Origin: Bryobacterales bacterium
GTDB taxonomy: Bacteria; Acidobacteriota; Terriglobia; Bryobacterales; Bryobacteraceae
Direction of reading: 5' to 3'
DNA: 45,333 nt
Assembly: GCA_020846745.1 (NCBI GenBank)
Contig: JADLDI010000118.1
Location: 1-45,333 of the forward strand
Part shown: positions 1-8,394 of the stretch, piece by piece
Position numbering within the stretch: position 1 is the stretch's first letter
Layout of the letters: every line of letters starts with the position of its first letter
Made by a program: the position numbers and the translations under genes
The notes under the pieces: generated by a model
Databases searched by the model: none
The model's input: only the letters and a program-made list of their open reading frames with translations
Told to the model about the DNA's origin: nothing

Positions 1-216
1 CTCATTCCCTCGGTCTCGACCAACTCTGTAGTACCCAACGTAGGTAATACTTCGACCCCGCGCTAAACCCCAACAACAACTATCATTTACAACTATCCCA
101 TCTAGCTTACGAGTAAACTCCCGCTAGCGCCAGCCGTTAGGATTAACATCGTGGCGCTGGGGGATCCCCACCGACCCGTAATCCGACCAGTCCAATCTCG
201 ACGAATCGCGCCAGCA

Positions 217-2328
217 TCATGCCAGACCAGCCGCCGCAATTAACCAGACGCCGTCCTCGGACAAGACGGCGAATTGATCGCTCGCCCAACGCACGAAGCA
301 CCAGAATGGCCCGCGGATCGGCAACGCCATATGGCGTAGTAACTGCACCGTCCACGCGTCATACTCCAACAGCTCCGACCCAGTTCCCGCAGAACGGAGG
401 ACGTACACGGTCCCACGCGCCCTATCCACAATCACCTCACCCGCCTTCGGGAGCCGCGCCAGCTTCGTCGGGCCATTGGCGTCGAGAACCGTGCCCGCCG
501 TTGTGGCGCACAGGAAATCGTCGCATGAGATCTTCTCATCGAAACTCGAGCCGATGGAACGTACGAACTTCTCGAGCTTCGCACCATCCGCTTGAATCCG
601 GACCTGCGAGAACTCGAAACTGTCCATAGTCCCCTGTAATCCATAGATCCAAGTTCCGTCGGCTGACATGGCCGCTGAAGTGATGTTGCCGTCGAAGTCC
701 GCGGGCACGACGTGCGGCCGCCGGACGGCTCCGTCGTAAACGGTCGTGCCGTCGTAGTCAACAACATACTGGTTGCGCAGCGCGCCCTGGATAAGCGCGA
801 TCGATTCGTCGCTTTCGGGCAGGGGCAAGATGTGCGTGGTAATCGCGGGCGCCCGGTTCCTAAAACCTCCTACCCAAAATGTCCTAAAGTCTCCTATCCA
901 AAACGGAGTAATCGTCATGTCGGCGCTCAATCCTGGCACTGAAAAACGCCGCACCACGCGCTCGCCTTGAAGACCCACATATACATACTTGCCTGTCTTG
1001 GACACGGCGAGCGGTCCTGGGTCGGACCCAGCAAAAACGGGATCGGAGGTCCAACCCGACGGCGGATCCAACGCGACAACGCTGTTCCCGGAACCGGCAA
1101 TGTGGCCCAGCATAGTGAAGTAGAGTCGCTGGTTGACTGCGTCGGCAGCCAGGAATGCCGCCGGCGCCGGAAGTAAACTCACGTGCGGCGTGACCCGCTC
1201 CATCGGCGGCAAAACATAGGGCTCATATGGGGTCAAGGCTGCCGCCGGAAGGAATACCATCTGGCTCTGTTGGCTGTCGAACACCACTAGGTCGCCTTCG
1301 CGCGTGAGGAGCATGCGTCGAGGCGCGAACGGCATCGCGAGGTTCTTGGCATCCGGGTTTTCGACCCGCAAACGCGCCACCGGCAGGAACGTCCTCACGT
1401 CAAACGACTGGTAAGTCGTTCCATATTGATTCCGCGTGGCGAAAAAGATCCGGTTTGCCTCTTCGTCGATCGCGAACGCTGTTGCAAAGGTCACCTCGGG
1501 ATCCCGAAATTGGCCTGCGTACCCCCCCTTTTCGACGTCGAGTGCCATTCCGTTGGAGGAGTAAAGAATCCTCCTGGAAACCGCCAGCGCTCGATTGAAG
1601 CCTGTGGGCGAAATCTGCGGAGCATTACCCTCTCTTTGAATCCCCTCGTCCGACACTCGCATCCGCGTGAGATGCCATGCCGTGGTAATCCCGTTGTAGC
1701 CGTAGATCAGATCGGGCTCGGGGCCCTGAACGATAAGGGAAATATCCTCAAGTTGCGCGTGCTCGACGATTTTCGGCCGTCTCCGGTCGTCGTCGAATAC
1801 CGCCACGGCCCCCAGCGTGTTTCCGGACATAGCGAGTGCAATCAATGTCCGATCCTGGCCGGCGACTGGCAACACCTGAACAACCCGGCAATTGGAATCG
1901 AAACAACCCGGCATTTCCAGTGTGTACTGCGACTCGATCGACATCGACGCAGCATCGATCCGCACCACGACCGAAGGAAAACCCGTGGCCAACGCGTACA
2001 GATGGCGCCCGTCTTCGCTCAGCACGATCGACTGCTCGTATATCGGCAAGGGCACGGGCTGGATAATCATGCCGTATACAGGGAGGGGCGTCGATTGGAC
2101 AATCACGCCGCGCACCGGGTCGATCAGAACAACCGACTGGGGCACCTCTGAGGAGTCCGGTCGCGTGACCGCGTAGAGCCGGCCGGACGCACGGTCATAC
2201 ACGGCGTCATTGGCGTTGATGTTGATCGATCGCCCACCGGCGACAGGTTGCGCGGCCGCGAGGCTGCATGTCAGCAACCAAGCCGCAAGCCACTGGAGCA
2301 CACTCCATGTTATGTTCCGAACGCGCAA
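217..2328 (-). CDS. Secreted beta-propeller-like protein (YVTN/WD-type repeats)
   Basis: The 703-residue product starts with a signal peptide: a basic start, a hydrophobic core near residues 8-24 and an AAAQ cleavage-like site. The rest is a chain of beta-rich segments of the kind VSKTGKYVYVGL, ASGRLYAV and LSEDGRHLYAL, typical of propeller blades in exported acidobacterial proteins. No enzyme motif is visible, so its role is unknown; surface binding or scaffolding is possible. The start is a TTG, because an in-frame stop lies about 60 bases upstream and no ATG occurs before the signal peptide; a GTG nine codons further in is an alternative. Many relatives carry a TIGR03437-type C-terminal domain, but this one ends without it. 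Two in-frame tandem micro-duplications are present (separate entries). Confidence 0.75.
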   Translation of the reverse strand: MRVRNITWSVLQWLAAWLLTCSLAAAQPVAGGRSININANDAVYDRASGRLYAVTRPDSSEVPQSVVLIDPVRGVIVQSTPLPVYGMIIQPVPLPIYEQSIVLSEDGRHLYALATGFPSVVVRIDAASMSIESQYTLEMPGCFDSNCRVVQVLPVAGQDRTLIALAMSGNTLGAVAVFDDDRRRPKIVEHAQLEDISLIVQGPEPDLIYGYNGITTAWHLTRMRVSDEGIQREGNAPQISPTGFNRALAVSRRILYSSNGMALDVEKGGYAGQFRDPEVTFATAFAIDEEANRIFFATRNQYGTTYQSFDVRTFLPVARLRVENPDAKNLAMPFAPRRMLLTREGDLVVFDSQQSQMVFLPAAALTPYEPYVLPPMERVTPHVSLLPAPAAFLAADAVNQRLYFTMLGHIAGSGNSVVALDPPSGWTSDPVFAGSDPGPLAVSKTGKYVYVGLQGERVVRRFSVPGLSADMTITPFWIGDFRTFWVGGFRNRAPAITTHILPLPESDESIALIQGALRNQYVVDYDGTTVYDGAVRRPHVVPADFDGNITSAAMSADGTWIYGLQGTMDSFEFSQVRIQADGAKLEKFVRSIGSSFDEKISCDDFLCATTAGTVLDANGPTKLARLPKAGEVIVDRARGTVYVLRSAGTGSELLEYDAWTVQLLRHMALPIRGPFWCFVRWASDQFAVLSEDGVWLIAAAGLA
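859..906. repeat. Tandem 24-base duplication inside the propeller gene
   Basis: Two adjacent 24-base units, 859-882 and 883-906, match at about 20 positions. They encode the consecutive peptides PFWIGDFR and TFWVGGFR. The unit is a multiple of three, so the frame is kept. Confidence 0.75.
2038..2109. repeat. Tandem 36-base duplication inside the propeller gene
   Basis: Two adjacent units with a 36-base period encode VIVQSTPLPVYG followed by MIIQPVPLPIYE, near the N-terminus of the mature protein. The nucleotide copies have diverged but keep common blocks (GTATA, GGG, TGG, ATCA). The duplication is in frame. Confidence 0.65.
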
Positions 2329-2420
2329 ATCTGCAATTTCGTGGTCCGTGCCATCCGTGCCAGCAGCGGTCGCCCGTATGGGCCATTATCAGAGGGCAGC
2401 CAGCGTCGGGCCAGTTCCGT

Positions 2421-2465
2421 GTAGGATAATTTCAACAACAATGGCAAAACCGTAGGATAATTTCA
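2421..2465. repeat. Direct repeat pair resembling one end of an IS21-type element
   Basis: The 14-base sequence GTAGGATAATTTCA occurs at 2421-2434 and again at 2452-2465, in the same orientation and 31 bases apart. The first copy is preceded by T, giving a TGT-type terminus. IS21-family ends characteristically begin with TG and contain repeated subterminal boxes, so this could be a solo end left by decay or partial deletion. No transposase gene or opposite end is visible in the window. A duplicated regulator site is the other reading. Confidence 0.4.
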
Positions 2466-2584
2466 CAAACTCTGGCGAGATTTTTCACGATCTGTGACAA
2501 GGAGCGGTAGCTTCCGCTTTGCTATCAACGCCGATGGTTTCACGAGTTCTGTCAACCTACAGATCTTCTCACCCGTTCGCTCCC

Positions 2585-3823
2585 CTAGGCCGACGCGTCC
2601 AACCGCCTTGTGAACTCCATCAGAATGCGATAGCAGTTCTCAATCAGCGCCGGGTCGATAGTCTCCGCCTTATCGTCGGGCCGGTGATTCAGCGGCAGCA
2701 TCTTCGCATCGTACCCGCGGCTGTTTAAGTGGACCGTCCGCGCTCCCGCTTCCTTAAACGGTCCCGAATCCATCGTGTCGTCACGCTCGATGATTTTCGG
2801 TGTGGCGTTGATCTTTAATTCCTTATGTAAATCGACCAGCAGCGTCTGAAACCCTTTATCCGTTGTCGTGATCTGCAGGTTTGGGCCATAAGTTAGCGAG
2901 TCGAGATTGATGCACATCTTCACACGCCCCAACGTCCCTTCCGCCTTCCGTACCTCCGCATAATGCCGTGCGCCTTTACTGCCTCCTTCTTCCGCCGCCG
3001 TAGCCACCCACCGGTAGGTGTGCTTCGGACGTGTCCCCGAAAAACCGTGGGCCAGCATAATCATAGCTATCATCGACGCCGTGTTGTCGCTCGCCCCCGG
3101 GCTGCCGTGTACCGTGTCGAGATGAGCAACGTAAAGAATCTCGTCTGCACTCTGTCCGGGTAGCGTTCCGACTACATTACTCGTCTTACAGTTAGGTACG
3201 GGCCGGACAATCGCCTTCGCCACCACCGGCGTCTTCTTCTCTGCGGCGCTATCCAGGGCCGCAATGTCCTGCCGGCCGACACTGAACCGCGGCAGCTTAT
3301 CCGCCGCGTGGTACGACGATACAACTGCCGGTCCAAACGGTCCCAGATCGATGTTCGCCATAGCCTTGCCCGAACCGTCCGCGATCAAGTATTGCTTCCC
3401 GTTCTTCCGGACGCTCCCCCGCAAGCCATTTGCCGGCGTGCCCGGACCATATTGGGAAACATAGGTCTCCACCTCCCGGTCCCCGATTCGCAACGTCGGC
3501 TTACCCTCGAGTTCCCAACCCGTGATGGTGAACGTATCCAGCCGGACCTCGGGAACGGCCAGTTGCATCTCCTTCCGTACCACCTCCGCTCCCCGCTCGC
3601 ACGCCTCCGTACAGGCAAATCGTGGACCGATCTCCGTACACAGAATTCGCAGCATCCGTTTCAGGTACTCCGCCCGTTTGCCCGGGTCGGCCACCAGATG
3701 CTGGCTATTCGGAAGCCGTTGCGCACCCGCGATGCCCTTCCAGATCAATAGCGGGTGGGCAGCCCTGACAATCCACTGGCGCCGGCTGGTTCGATAAGAC
3801 ACCAAATCAGTGTAAATCACCAT
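2585..3823 (-). CDS. M28-family zinc peptidase
   Basis: The 412-residue protein has the M28 aminopeptidase metal-site pattern. HLD lies near residues 234-236, followed by the zinc-bridging Asp in GASDN (about 247), the catalytic and ligand pair in AAEEGG (about 279), NLDS (about 306) and a late His in NHR (about 378). The family hydrolyses peptides or amino-acid conjugates using two zinc ions. The open frame extends further upstream to 3976, but that extension runs into the divergent membrane-protein gene and has low-complexity composition. The ATG at 3823 was chosen because it is followed by an SRRQW segment and a short hydrophobic stretch resembling a weak Tat-like export signal. Export is therefore plausible but uncertain. 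The gene stands alone on its strand. Confidence 0.85.
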   Translation of the reverse strand: MVIYTDLVSYRTSRRQWIVRAAHPLLIWKGIAGAQRLPNSQHLVADPGKRAEYLKRMLRILCTEIGPRFACTEACERGAEVVRKEMQLAVPEVRLDTFTITGWELEGKPTLRIGDREVETYVSQYGPGTPANGLRGSVRKNGKQYLIADGSGKAMANIDLGPFGPAVVSSYHAADKLPRFSVGRQDIAALDSAAEKKTPVVAKAIVRPVPNCKTSNVVGTLPGQSADEILYVAHLDTVHGSPGASDNTASMIAMIMLAHGFSGTRPKHTYRWVATAAEEGGSKGARHYAEVRKAEGTLGRVKMCINLDSLTYGPNLQITTTDKGFQTLLVDLHKELKINATPKIIERDDTMDSGPFKEAGARTVHLNSRGYDAKMLPLNHRPDDKAETIDPALIENCYRILMEFTRRLDASA

Positions 3824-3964
3824 CCCCGGGAATCGGCAAAGACGCACTGCTCCGGAAACGGAACCGCAACCGTAAGGGCGCGGGCCGCATTTTTTCTCAG
3901 GCCCCAAGCGAGCGGTGTTCCGCACCGAACTAACGAGATCTCCATGTCGTGCCGATAAACGAAC

Positions 3965-5374
3965 ATGTCCTCGCATCGGGACATCGATACTTCCGCGCCA
4001 GTGGTCCCTTCCGATCGTTGGGCCGCCGTGTTCGCCTGCATACTGGCCGCCTTCTGCCTCGGCCAGGCTATCGAGGTCAACCGCGGTCTGTTCGCATTTG
4101 AAGGCTTGGCGTGGCTAGCGCTCGCAATGTTGGCCGTTATCGGTCCGATGACACTCGGCGCCGCCGCCCACCGTGACCGGCGCGCGCAGCGGCTCTGTGT
4201 GCCGGCGTTGACCGCGGCCTTCGTCCTGCAAGCCGTTCAACTGATCTTCGGCACACCACTCGACGTGGCCGTCATCCCTGGCGCATTGCGGGCCATCATC
4301 GCTCTTTCTGCGCTGGCGGCGCTGCTCGCTGTCTTATATGGCCTCTGGAAACAGCCTCGCGGCCATTCCTGGTTCTACTTCGTTCTAGCCGCCCATCTCG
4401 CGGCAGGAACGGCAGTGCTCGTTCTTCTCCCCGCAAAAGCCATCGACGTTCACAACGCCCAGGCCGACTCTTTACAAGCACTCACCTCCGGCCTCAATCC
4501 GTACGCCATCCACCTCAAAAACATGTACGGCGCCGATGCTCTTAAGTTCTACGACCCGGCTACCGTCGACGGCGACCAGATGACGACCGGTTTCAATTAC
4601 CCGCCGCTCTCTCTCTTGTTATGTCTGCCGGCCTATCTCCTGGTTCACGACTTCCGCTTCGCCCACCTGCTCGCCATCGAGATCACGGCTGCGCTCATCG
4701 CCCTCGCCCGCCCGTCCACCTTATCCAAGCTCGCCGCCTGCGTCTTTCTATTCACTCCAAGGGTCTTCTTTGTCCTGCATTCCACCTGGACCGAACCGTT
4801 CTGGGCCGCTCTGTTTACCCTCTTCGTCTTCGCCCTCGTCAGAAGCAACCGTCCGTCTCCCGTCCTGTTCGGGTTACTGCTCGCGGTTAAGCAGGTTACC
4901 GTCCTCTCCCCATTTGCTTTGTGGGGATTGTTCCGCCCCAAAAAGCGATTCGTTCCCTTCTGTTTGCAATCGATACTAATTGCCGCTGCCGTTTCCGCAC
5001 CCCTTGTCCTGTGGGACCCATCCGCGTTTTACCGCTCCGCCGTCGCGTTCTACCTGCGCTCCCCCATCCGCCTCGACAGCCTGTCGTTCCATGCTCTGTT
5101 CGCCGCTTTTGGAGTTCACATCCCGTCTCTGATTCCGCTGCTCGCTTCCATCGCGCTGGCGATATTTGCCGGCCGTCGGCTGCCTGCGACTCCGAGCGGT
5201 ATATCGTGTGCCCTCGCCATCTCCTACACCATCTTCTATGCCTTCGGCAAGGCCGCATTCTGCAACTACTACTACCTCGTCATCGCCTTCTGCTGCGCTG
5301 CCGTTGCTGTTGCGGATCTCCCTTGTTCGCCGCCGAACCGTCGCCCCATACCCGCGAGTGTCTCCCATGCGTAG
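3965..5374 (+). CDS. Polytopic membrane protein, GT87/DUF2029-like
   Basis: The 469-residue product is hydrophobic throughout, with about ten or more predicted membrane spans. After the second group of spans there is a periplasmic loop with DVHNAQADSLQALTSG and then TGFNYPPLSLLL. This layout is seen in GT-C fold, polyprenol-phosphate-sugar-dependent glycosyltransferases (GT87/DUF2029-like), where an acidic loop residue is catalytic. Substrate and acceptor cannot be told from sequence. The ATG has no clear ribosome binding site. The 3' end overlaps the next gene by 8 bases, and that gene is of the same type, so the two probably work together, perhaps in cell-envelope or exopolysaccharide glycan assembly. 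Confidence 0.7.
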   Translation: MSSHRDIDTSAPVVPSDRWAAVFACILAAFCLGQAIEVNRGLFAFEGLAWLALAMLAVIGPMTLGAAAHRDRRAQRLCVPALTAAFVLQAVQLIFGTPLDVAVIPGALRAIIALSALAALLAVLYGLWKQPRGHSWFYFVLAAHLAAGTAVLVLLPAKAIDVHNAQADSLQALTSGLNPYAIHLKNMYGADALKFYDPATVDGDQMTTGFNYPPLSLLLCLPAYLLVHDFRFAHLLAIEITAALIALARPSTLSKLAACVFLFTPRVFFVLHSTWTEPFWAALFTLFVFALVRSNRPSPVLFGLLLAVKQVTVLSPFALWGLFRPKKRFVPFCLQSILIAAAVSAPLVLWDPSAFYRSAVAFYLRSPIRLDSLSFHALFAAFGVHIPSLIPLLASIALAIFAGRRLPATPSGISCALAISYTIFYAFGKAAFCNYYYLVIAFCCAAVAVADLPCSPPNRRPIPASVSHA

Positions 5375-6620
5375 ACGCCCAACCGATGTCTTTTCCCTCA
5401 TCCTCGTCATCAACATTCTTGTTCTATTCATGTTCGGCATCGCTGTCGCCTCCAAGTTCGCCGGGCTCAATGGACGCGACAGCGTCATCGAAATCCTCAT
5501 CTACAAAGGCTTCGCCGATCAGGTCTTCTCCGGCAAGGTGCCCTATCGGGACTTCCTGGTCGAATACCCCCCTTTGGCGCTGCCCCTGTTTCTCATTCCT
5601 CGCCTGTTCGCCTCGAGTCCCGGTGCTTACGTCATCGGGTTCGTTTCGCAAATGTTGTGCATTAACAGCATTCTCATGTGGGTTCTGGCCGGGACGATCG
5701 CGGATGACGGCCACCGCGCACGGCTCTGGTGGTATGGAGCCGCTATCGTCTGCCTCTCGCCCTTATCCGTCGCCCGCTTTGATCTCGCCCCCGCACTCCT
5801 CACGTTGGTGGGAGTTCGTTTCGCAAATTCTGCAAAATTCGCCTCGGCCGGGGCCGCTCTCGGGCTGGGCGTCCTGACAAAAATGACGCCCGGACTTGCT
5901 CTGGTGACAGCCTCACTTCGCACCCGTTCTCGAGCGGCCTTCGCCCGGCTGCTGCTTTCCGCCACCGTATCTACTGCCGCCGGCTTGGCCCTGTGGGCAC
6001 TCGTGGGAACGGCCAACATGCTCTCCGCCGTTTCCTACCATGCCGAACGCGGCCTCCAGGTCGAATCCCTTTACGCGACCCTGCTGGCTACCGTGGCCCC
6101 CGTCTTCGATCTACCCGTCACACAGAGCTTTCGCTACGGCTGTGACGAACTCACCGGTGCGCCCGCCACCACCCTTGCGAAACTCGTGTTTCCCGTGCAG
6201 ATGCTTGCACTTGCAGCGGTGAGTTGGCAGGTTTGGCGGCGGCGGATCGAGATCTGGGCAGCAACAGGTGCATTGTTTCTTACATTTATACTATTTGGTA
6301 AAGTGCTCTCGCCCCAATACCTCTTCTGGATCCTCCCCTTCCTCGCTCTGACCAACAGCCAGCAGTACCCCCGAGCGCGACGCACCATGCTCGCCGCCTG
6401 CCTCCTCACCACCCTGCTGTTCCCGTGGCTCTACTCAATGGTCAGATCTTTGGATCCGATTGCAATTGTCTTACTCAATGCCCGCCTCGCACTCCTCCTC
6501 TACCTCCTCTGGCACCTCCTCCACCCCCTTCCGTGCGAAACGAACCCAATTGGTCCGATCACATTCAGTGCGTATACTCACTCACCCGCTTCTCAACCTC
6601 TGGCACCACCGTCACGGTGA
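5367..6620 (+). CDS. Second polytopic membrane protein, GT87/DUF2029-like
   Basis: Starting at the ATG that overlaps the upstream stop (ATGCGTAG), the product has 417 residues. It begins MRRRPTDVFSLILV, a positive-inside first span, and continues with many membrane spans. The early loop contains GKVPYRDFLVEYPPLALPLF, a signature of DUF2029/GT87-type membrane mannosyltransferases. The in-frame extension further upstream, from 5166, is an alternative-frame reading of the previous gene and was rejected. The 8-base overlap suggests translational coupling. Its last 56 bases overlap the 3' end of the convergent small secreted protein gene. Function as a sugar transferase is family inference; no acceptor is known. 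Confidence 0.75.
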   Translation: MRRRPTDVFSLILVINILVLFMFGIAVASKFAGLNGRDSVIEILIYKGFADQVFSGKVPYRDFLVEYPPLALPLFLIPRLFASSPGAYVIGFVSQMLCINSILMWVLAGTIADDGHRARLWWYGAAIVCLSPLSVARFDLAPALLTLVGVRFANSAKFASAGAALGLGVLTKMTPGLALVTASLRTRSRAAFARLLLSATVSTAAGLALWALVGTANMLSAVSYHAERGLQVESLYATLLATVAPVFDLPVTQSFRYGCDELTGAPATTLAKLVFPVQMLALAAVSWQVWRRRIEIWAATGALFLTFILFGKVLSPQYLFWILPFLALTNSQQYPRARRTMLAACLLTTLLFPWLYSMVRSLDPIAIVLLNARLALLLYLLWHLLHPLPCETNPIGPITFSAYTHSPASQPLAPPSR

Positions 6621-6972
6621 CTCCCCGCGTCGCCACCAGTCCGGCAGCGTCCCTACACCTGACCCGGAGCGTATAGACCCGATGCGCCCGGCTCGGACGT
6701 GTGGCAACCTTCAGCCTCGCTCCCAGCGGACCTGTAATTTTGGCGTCGCCCGGCCAAAGCCGCTGGTTCGCCGAGATCCCCGCCAGCTTGCACTCCACCG
6801 CCGTATCGGCTGTCGCCGCCACCGACAAGCTCACCGGAACAACTCGCTTATCCGGATTGCTGAGGACCGACGGGGTAGCCCGCAACGAAGATATTCGGAT
6901 CGGAGCCGGCTGCCCCGTGTCCTCAGCCAGGCCGACTAACGGAAGGAGAACCAGAAAGAGGATGCAAAGCAT
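6565..6972 (-). CDS. Small secreted protein with Ig-like fold
   Basis: The 135-residue product opens with a clear signal peptide (MLCILFLVLLPLVGLAE). The mature part has alternating beta-strand patterns (RISSLRATPSVL, VSLSVAATADT, YTLRVRCRDAAG, TRGVTVTVVP) that look like one bacterial Ig-like or cadherin-like domain with two conserved cysteines. It is probably periplasmic or surface-exposed. No enzymatic residues are recognised. The coding sequence converges on, and overlaps by 56 bases, the second GT-like gene, which is unusual but both reading frames look genuine. It may share an orientation-based transcript with the exported dehydratase upstream on the same strand, with 82 bases between them. 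Confidence 0.65.
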   Translation of the reverse strand: MLCILFLVLLPLVGLAEDTGQPAPIRISSLRATPSVLSNPDKRVVPVSLSVAATADTAVECKLAGISANQRLWPGDAKITGPLGARLKVATRPSRAHRVYTLRVRCRDAAGLVATRGVTVTVVPEVEKRVSEYTH

Positions 6973-7054
6973 CGTATATCGACAACATATGCTTTACATC
7001 CCCTTTGAATCGAGACCTAACAGGACTAAACCAGTACCGAGCGAGTGCTAGTAC

Positions 7055-8314
7055 CTACGAGACCGGTTCGAAATCCCAACCGAACCCCGGCTGCTCCGAC
7101 GGACGCGTATAGATTCCCTCCGGACCCCGCGTGATCATCGTATCCTCTTCAAAACGCTGGTAAACCTCCTTCGGTCCACCCGGCGCCGGCATGAACAGTT
7201 CGGCCCAGGGACTATTGGTAGTCGCCAGGATCCAGTGGACGGAATCCCGCGCGCCGCCCCCATGTGGAATGACCGGAATGTCGTAAGCAGCGGCCAGTGC
7301 CCCAATCCGCCGCAACTCCGTCAACCCGCCACACCAGTGAATGTCCGGTTGCCAGATCTCAGCGGCATTGTGCGCCAGCAACTGCCGGAACCCATACCGT
7401 GTGTATTCGTGTTCACCCGTCACAATTCGAATGTTCTTGATCTTCTGCCGCAGCCGGCCGAACCCTTCGTAATCGTGCGGCTGCAGCACCTCTTCCATCC
7501 AGTAAACCTTATACGGATCAAGCAGTTCCGCCATCTCGAGGGTATAGCGCTCGGTCCAGGCCATCCAGCAATCGAGCATGATGTCGCCATCCGGCCCGAG
7601 CAGCTCGCGAGTCCGCTTCACCAGTTCGACGTTCTTCCGCTGCCCTTCCTTCCCATCCGCCGGACCATGCGGAATCGCCAGCTTCAAACGCTTGTATCCG
7701 AATTCAATATGCTGCTCGACGTCGTTACCCGTGCAATAGGAGGGGATTCGTTCCTTCGTATCGCCGCCCAGCAACTTATACACGGGCATATTGAGCGCCT
7801 TGCCGACAATGTCCCACAGCGCCAGGTCCACCCCGCTGATCGCGTTCACCACCGCGCCCATCCGCCCATAAGACATCGTCGAGCGCCAGGTGATGTCCCA
7901 CAGTTTCTCGATATTAAACGGATCCTCGCCGATGAGTAGTTTGGGAAGATGTCCTTCCACAATGGGTCCGCCTGCCGGGCCGCCCTGGCCGTAACCGGCG
8001 ATTCCCTTATCGGTCTTGACTTCGACGGTAAAGCCGCCCAGATTCGGAGCGTCCGCCATGAACAGCGATCGCATCGCCTTGTATTTGGGGTAGATGGACA
8101 TCGGATTCGCGACTTCCACCCCACCGGTGGACCACGACCCCGCTGCGGGTTTGTAGCTGGTCACCGGGCGCTTCGGGCGTGTCTTCACCAACCGCACACT
8201 GGTGATCTTGAGCTTGCTTTTCTCCTGCGCCCAAGCCGGCGGTTTCAGCAAAGGCTCGACCCCTGCGCCTGCTACGGCGGCAGCCGTTTTCAAAAGCCCA
8301 CGTCTGGTGATCAT
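7055..8314 (-). CDS. Tat-exported L-rhamnonate-dehydratase-like enolase-superfamily enzyme
   Basis: The 419-residue product belongs to the mandelate racemase branch of the enolase superfamily. The Mg ligands are visible as Asp in MLDCW (about 248), Glu in WMEEV (about 274) and Glu in GEHEY (about 301). A base His lies in PHGGG (about 351). The combination of LKLAIPHGPADG, LDCWMAW, GEHEYTRYG and PHGGG is that of L-rhamnonate dehydratase, which converts L-rhamnonate to 2-keto-3-deoxy-L-rhamnonate. It begins with MITRRGLLKTAAAVAGAG, a twin-arginine signal, so it is predicted to act outside the cytoplasm, unlike the classical enzyme. A GAGGAG ribosome binding site precedes the ATG. Exact substrate is uncertain; another 6-carbon sugar acid is possible. 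Confidence 0.85.
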   Translation of the reverse strand: MITRRGLLKTAAAVAGAGVEPLLKPPAWAQEKSKLKITSVRLVKTRPKRPVTSYKPAAGSWSTGGVEVANPMSIYPKYKAMRSLFMADAPNLGGFTVEVKTDKGIAGYGQGGPAGGPIVEGHLPKLLIGEDPFNIEKLWDITWRSTMSYGRMGAVVNAISGVDLALWDIVGKALNMPVYKLLGGDTKERIPSYCTGNDVEQHIEFGYKRLKLAIPHGPADGKEGQRKNVELVKRTRELLGPDGDIMLDCWMAWTERYTLEMAELLDPYKVYWMEEVLQPHDYEGFGRLRQKIKNIRIVTGEHEYTRYGFRQLLAHNAAEIWQPDIHWCGGLTELRRIGALAAAYDIPVIPHGGGARDSVHWILATTNSPWAELFMPAPGGPKEVYQRFEEDTMITRGPEGIYTRPSEQPGFGWDFEPVS

Positions 8315-8394
8315 TCAACGCTCCTCGAAGGTTTTGTTTTATGTGCCCTAAAGCTGCACGTCCCAGCAGCCGATTATTCCCCTGGGTAGATCTG

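Noticed and set aside
126..158. Inverted repeat AGCGCCA/TGGCGCT as a terminator of the propeller gene
   Set aside because: The stem is only 7 bases with a 19-base loop, and no T tract follows on the minus strand.
3824..3976. N-terminal extension of the M28 peptidase
   Set aside because: The extension overlaps the divergent membrane-protein gene and lacks peptidase or signal features; the ATG at 3823 is a better start.
5166..5366. N-terminal extension of the second membrane glycosyltransferase-like protein
   Set aside because: It is a Ser/Pro-rich alternative-frame reading of the upstream gene; the coupled ATG at 5367 directly precedes the first membrane span.
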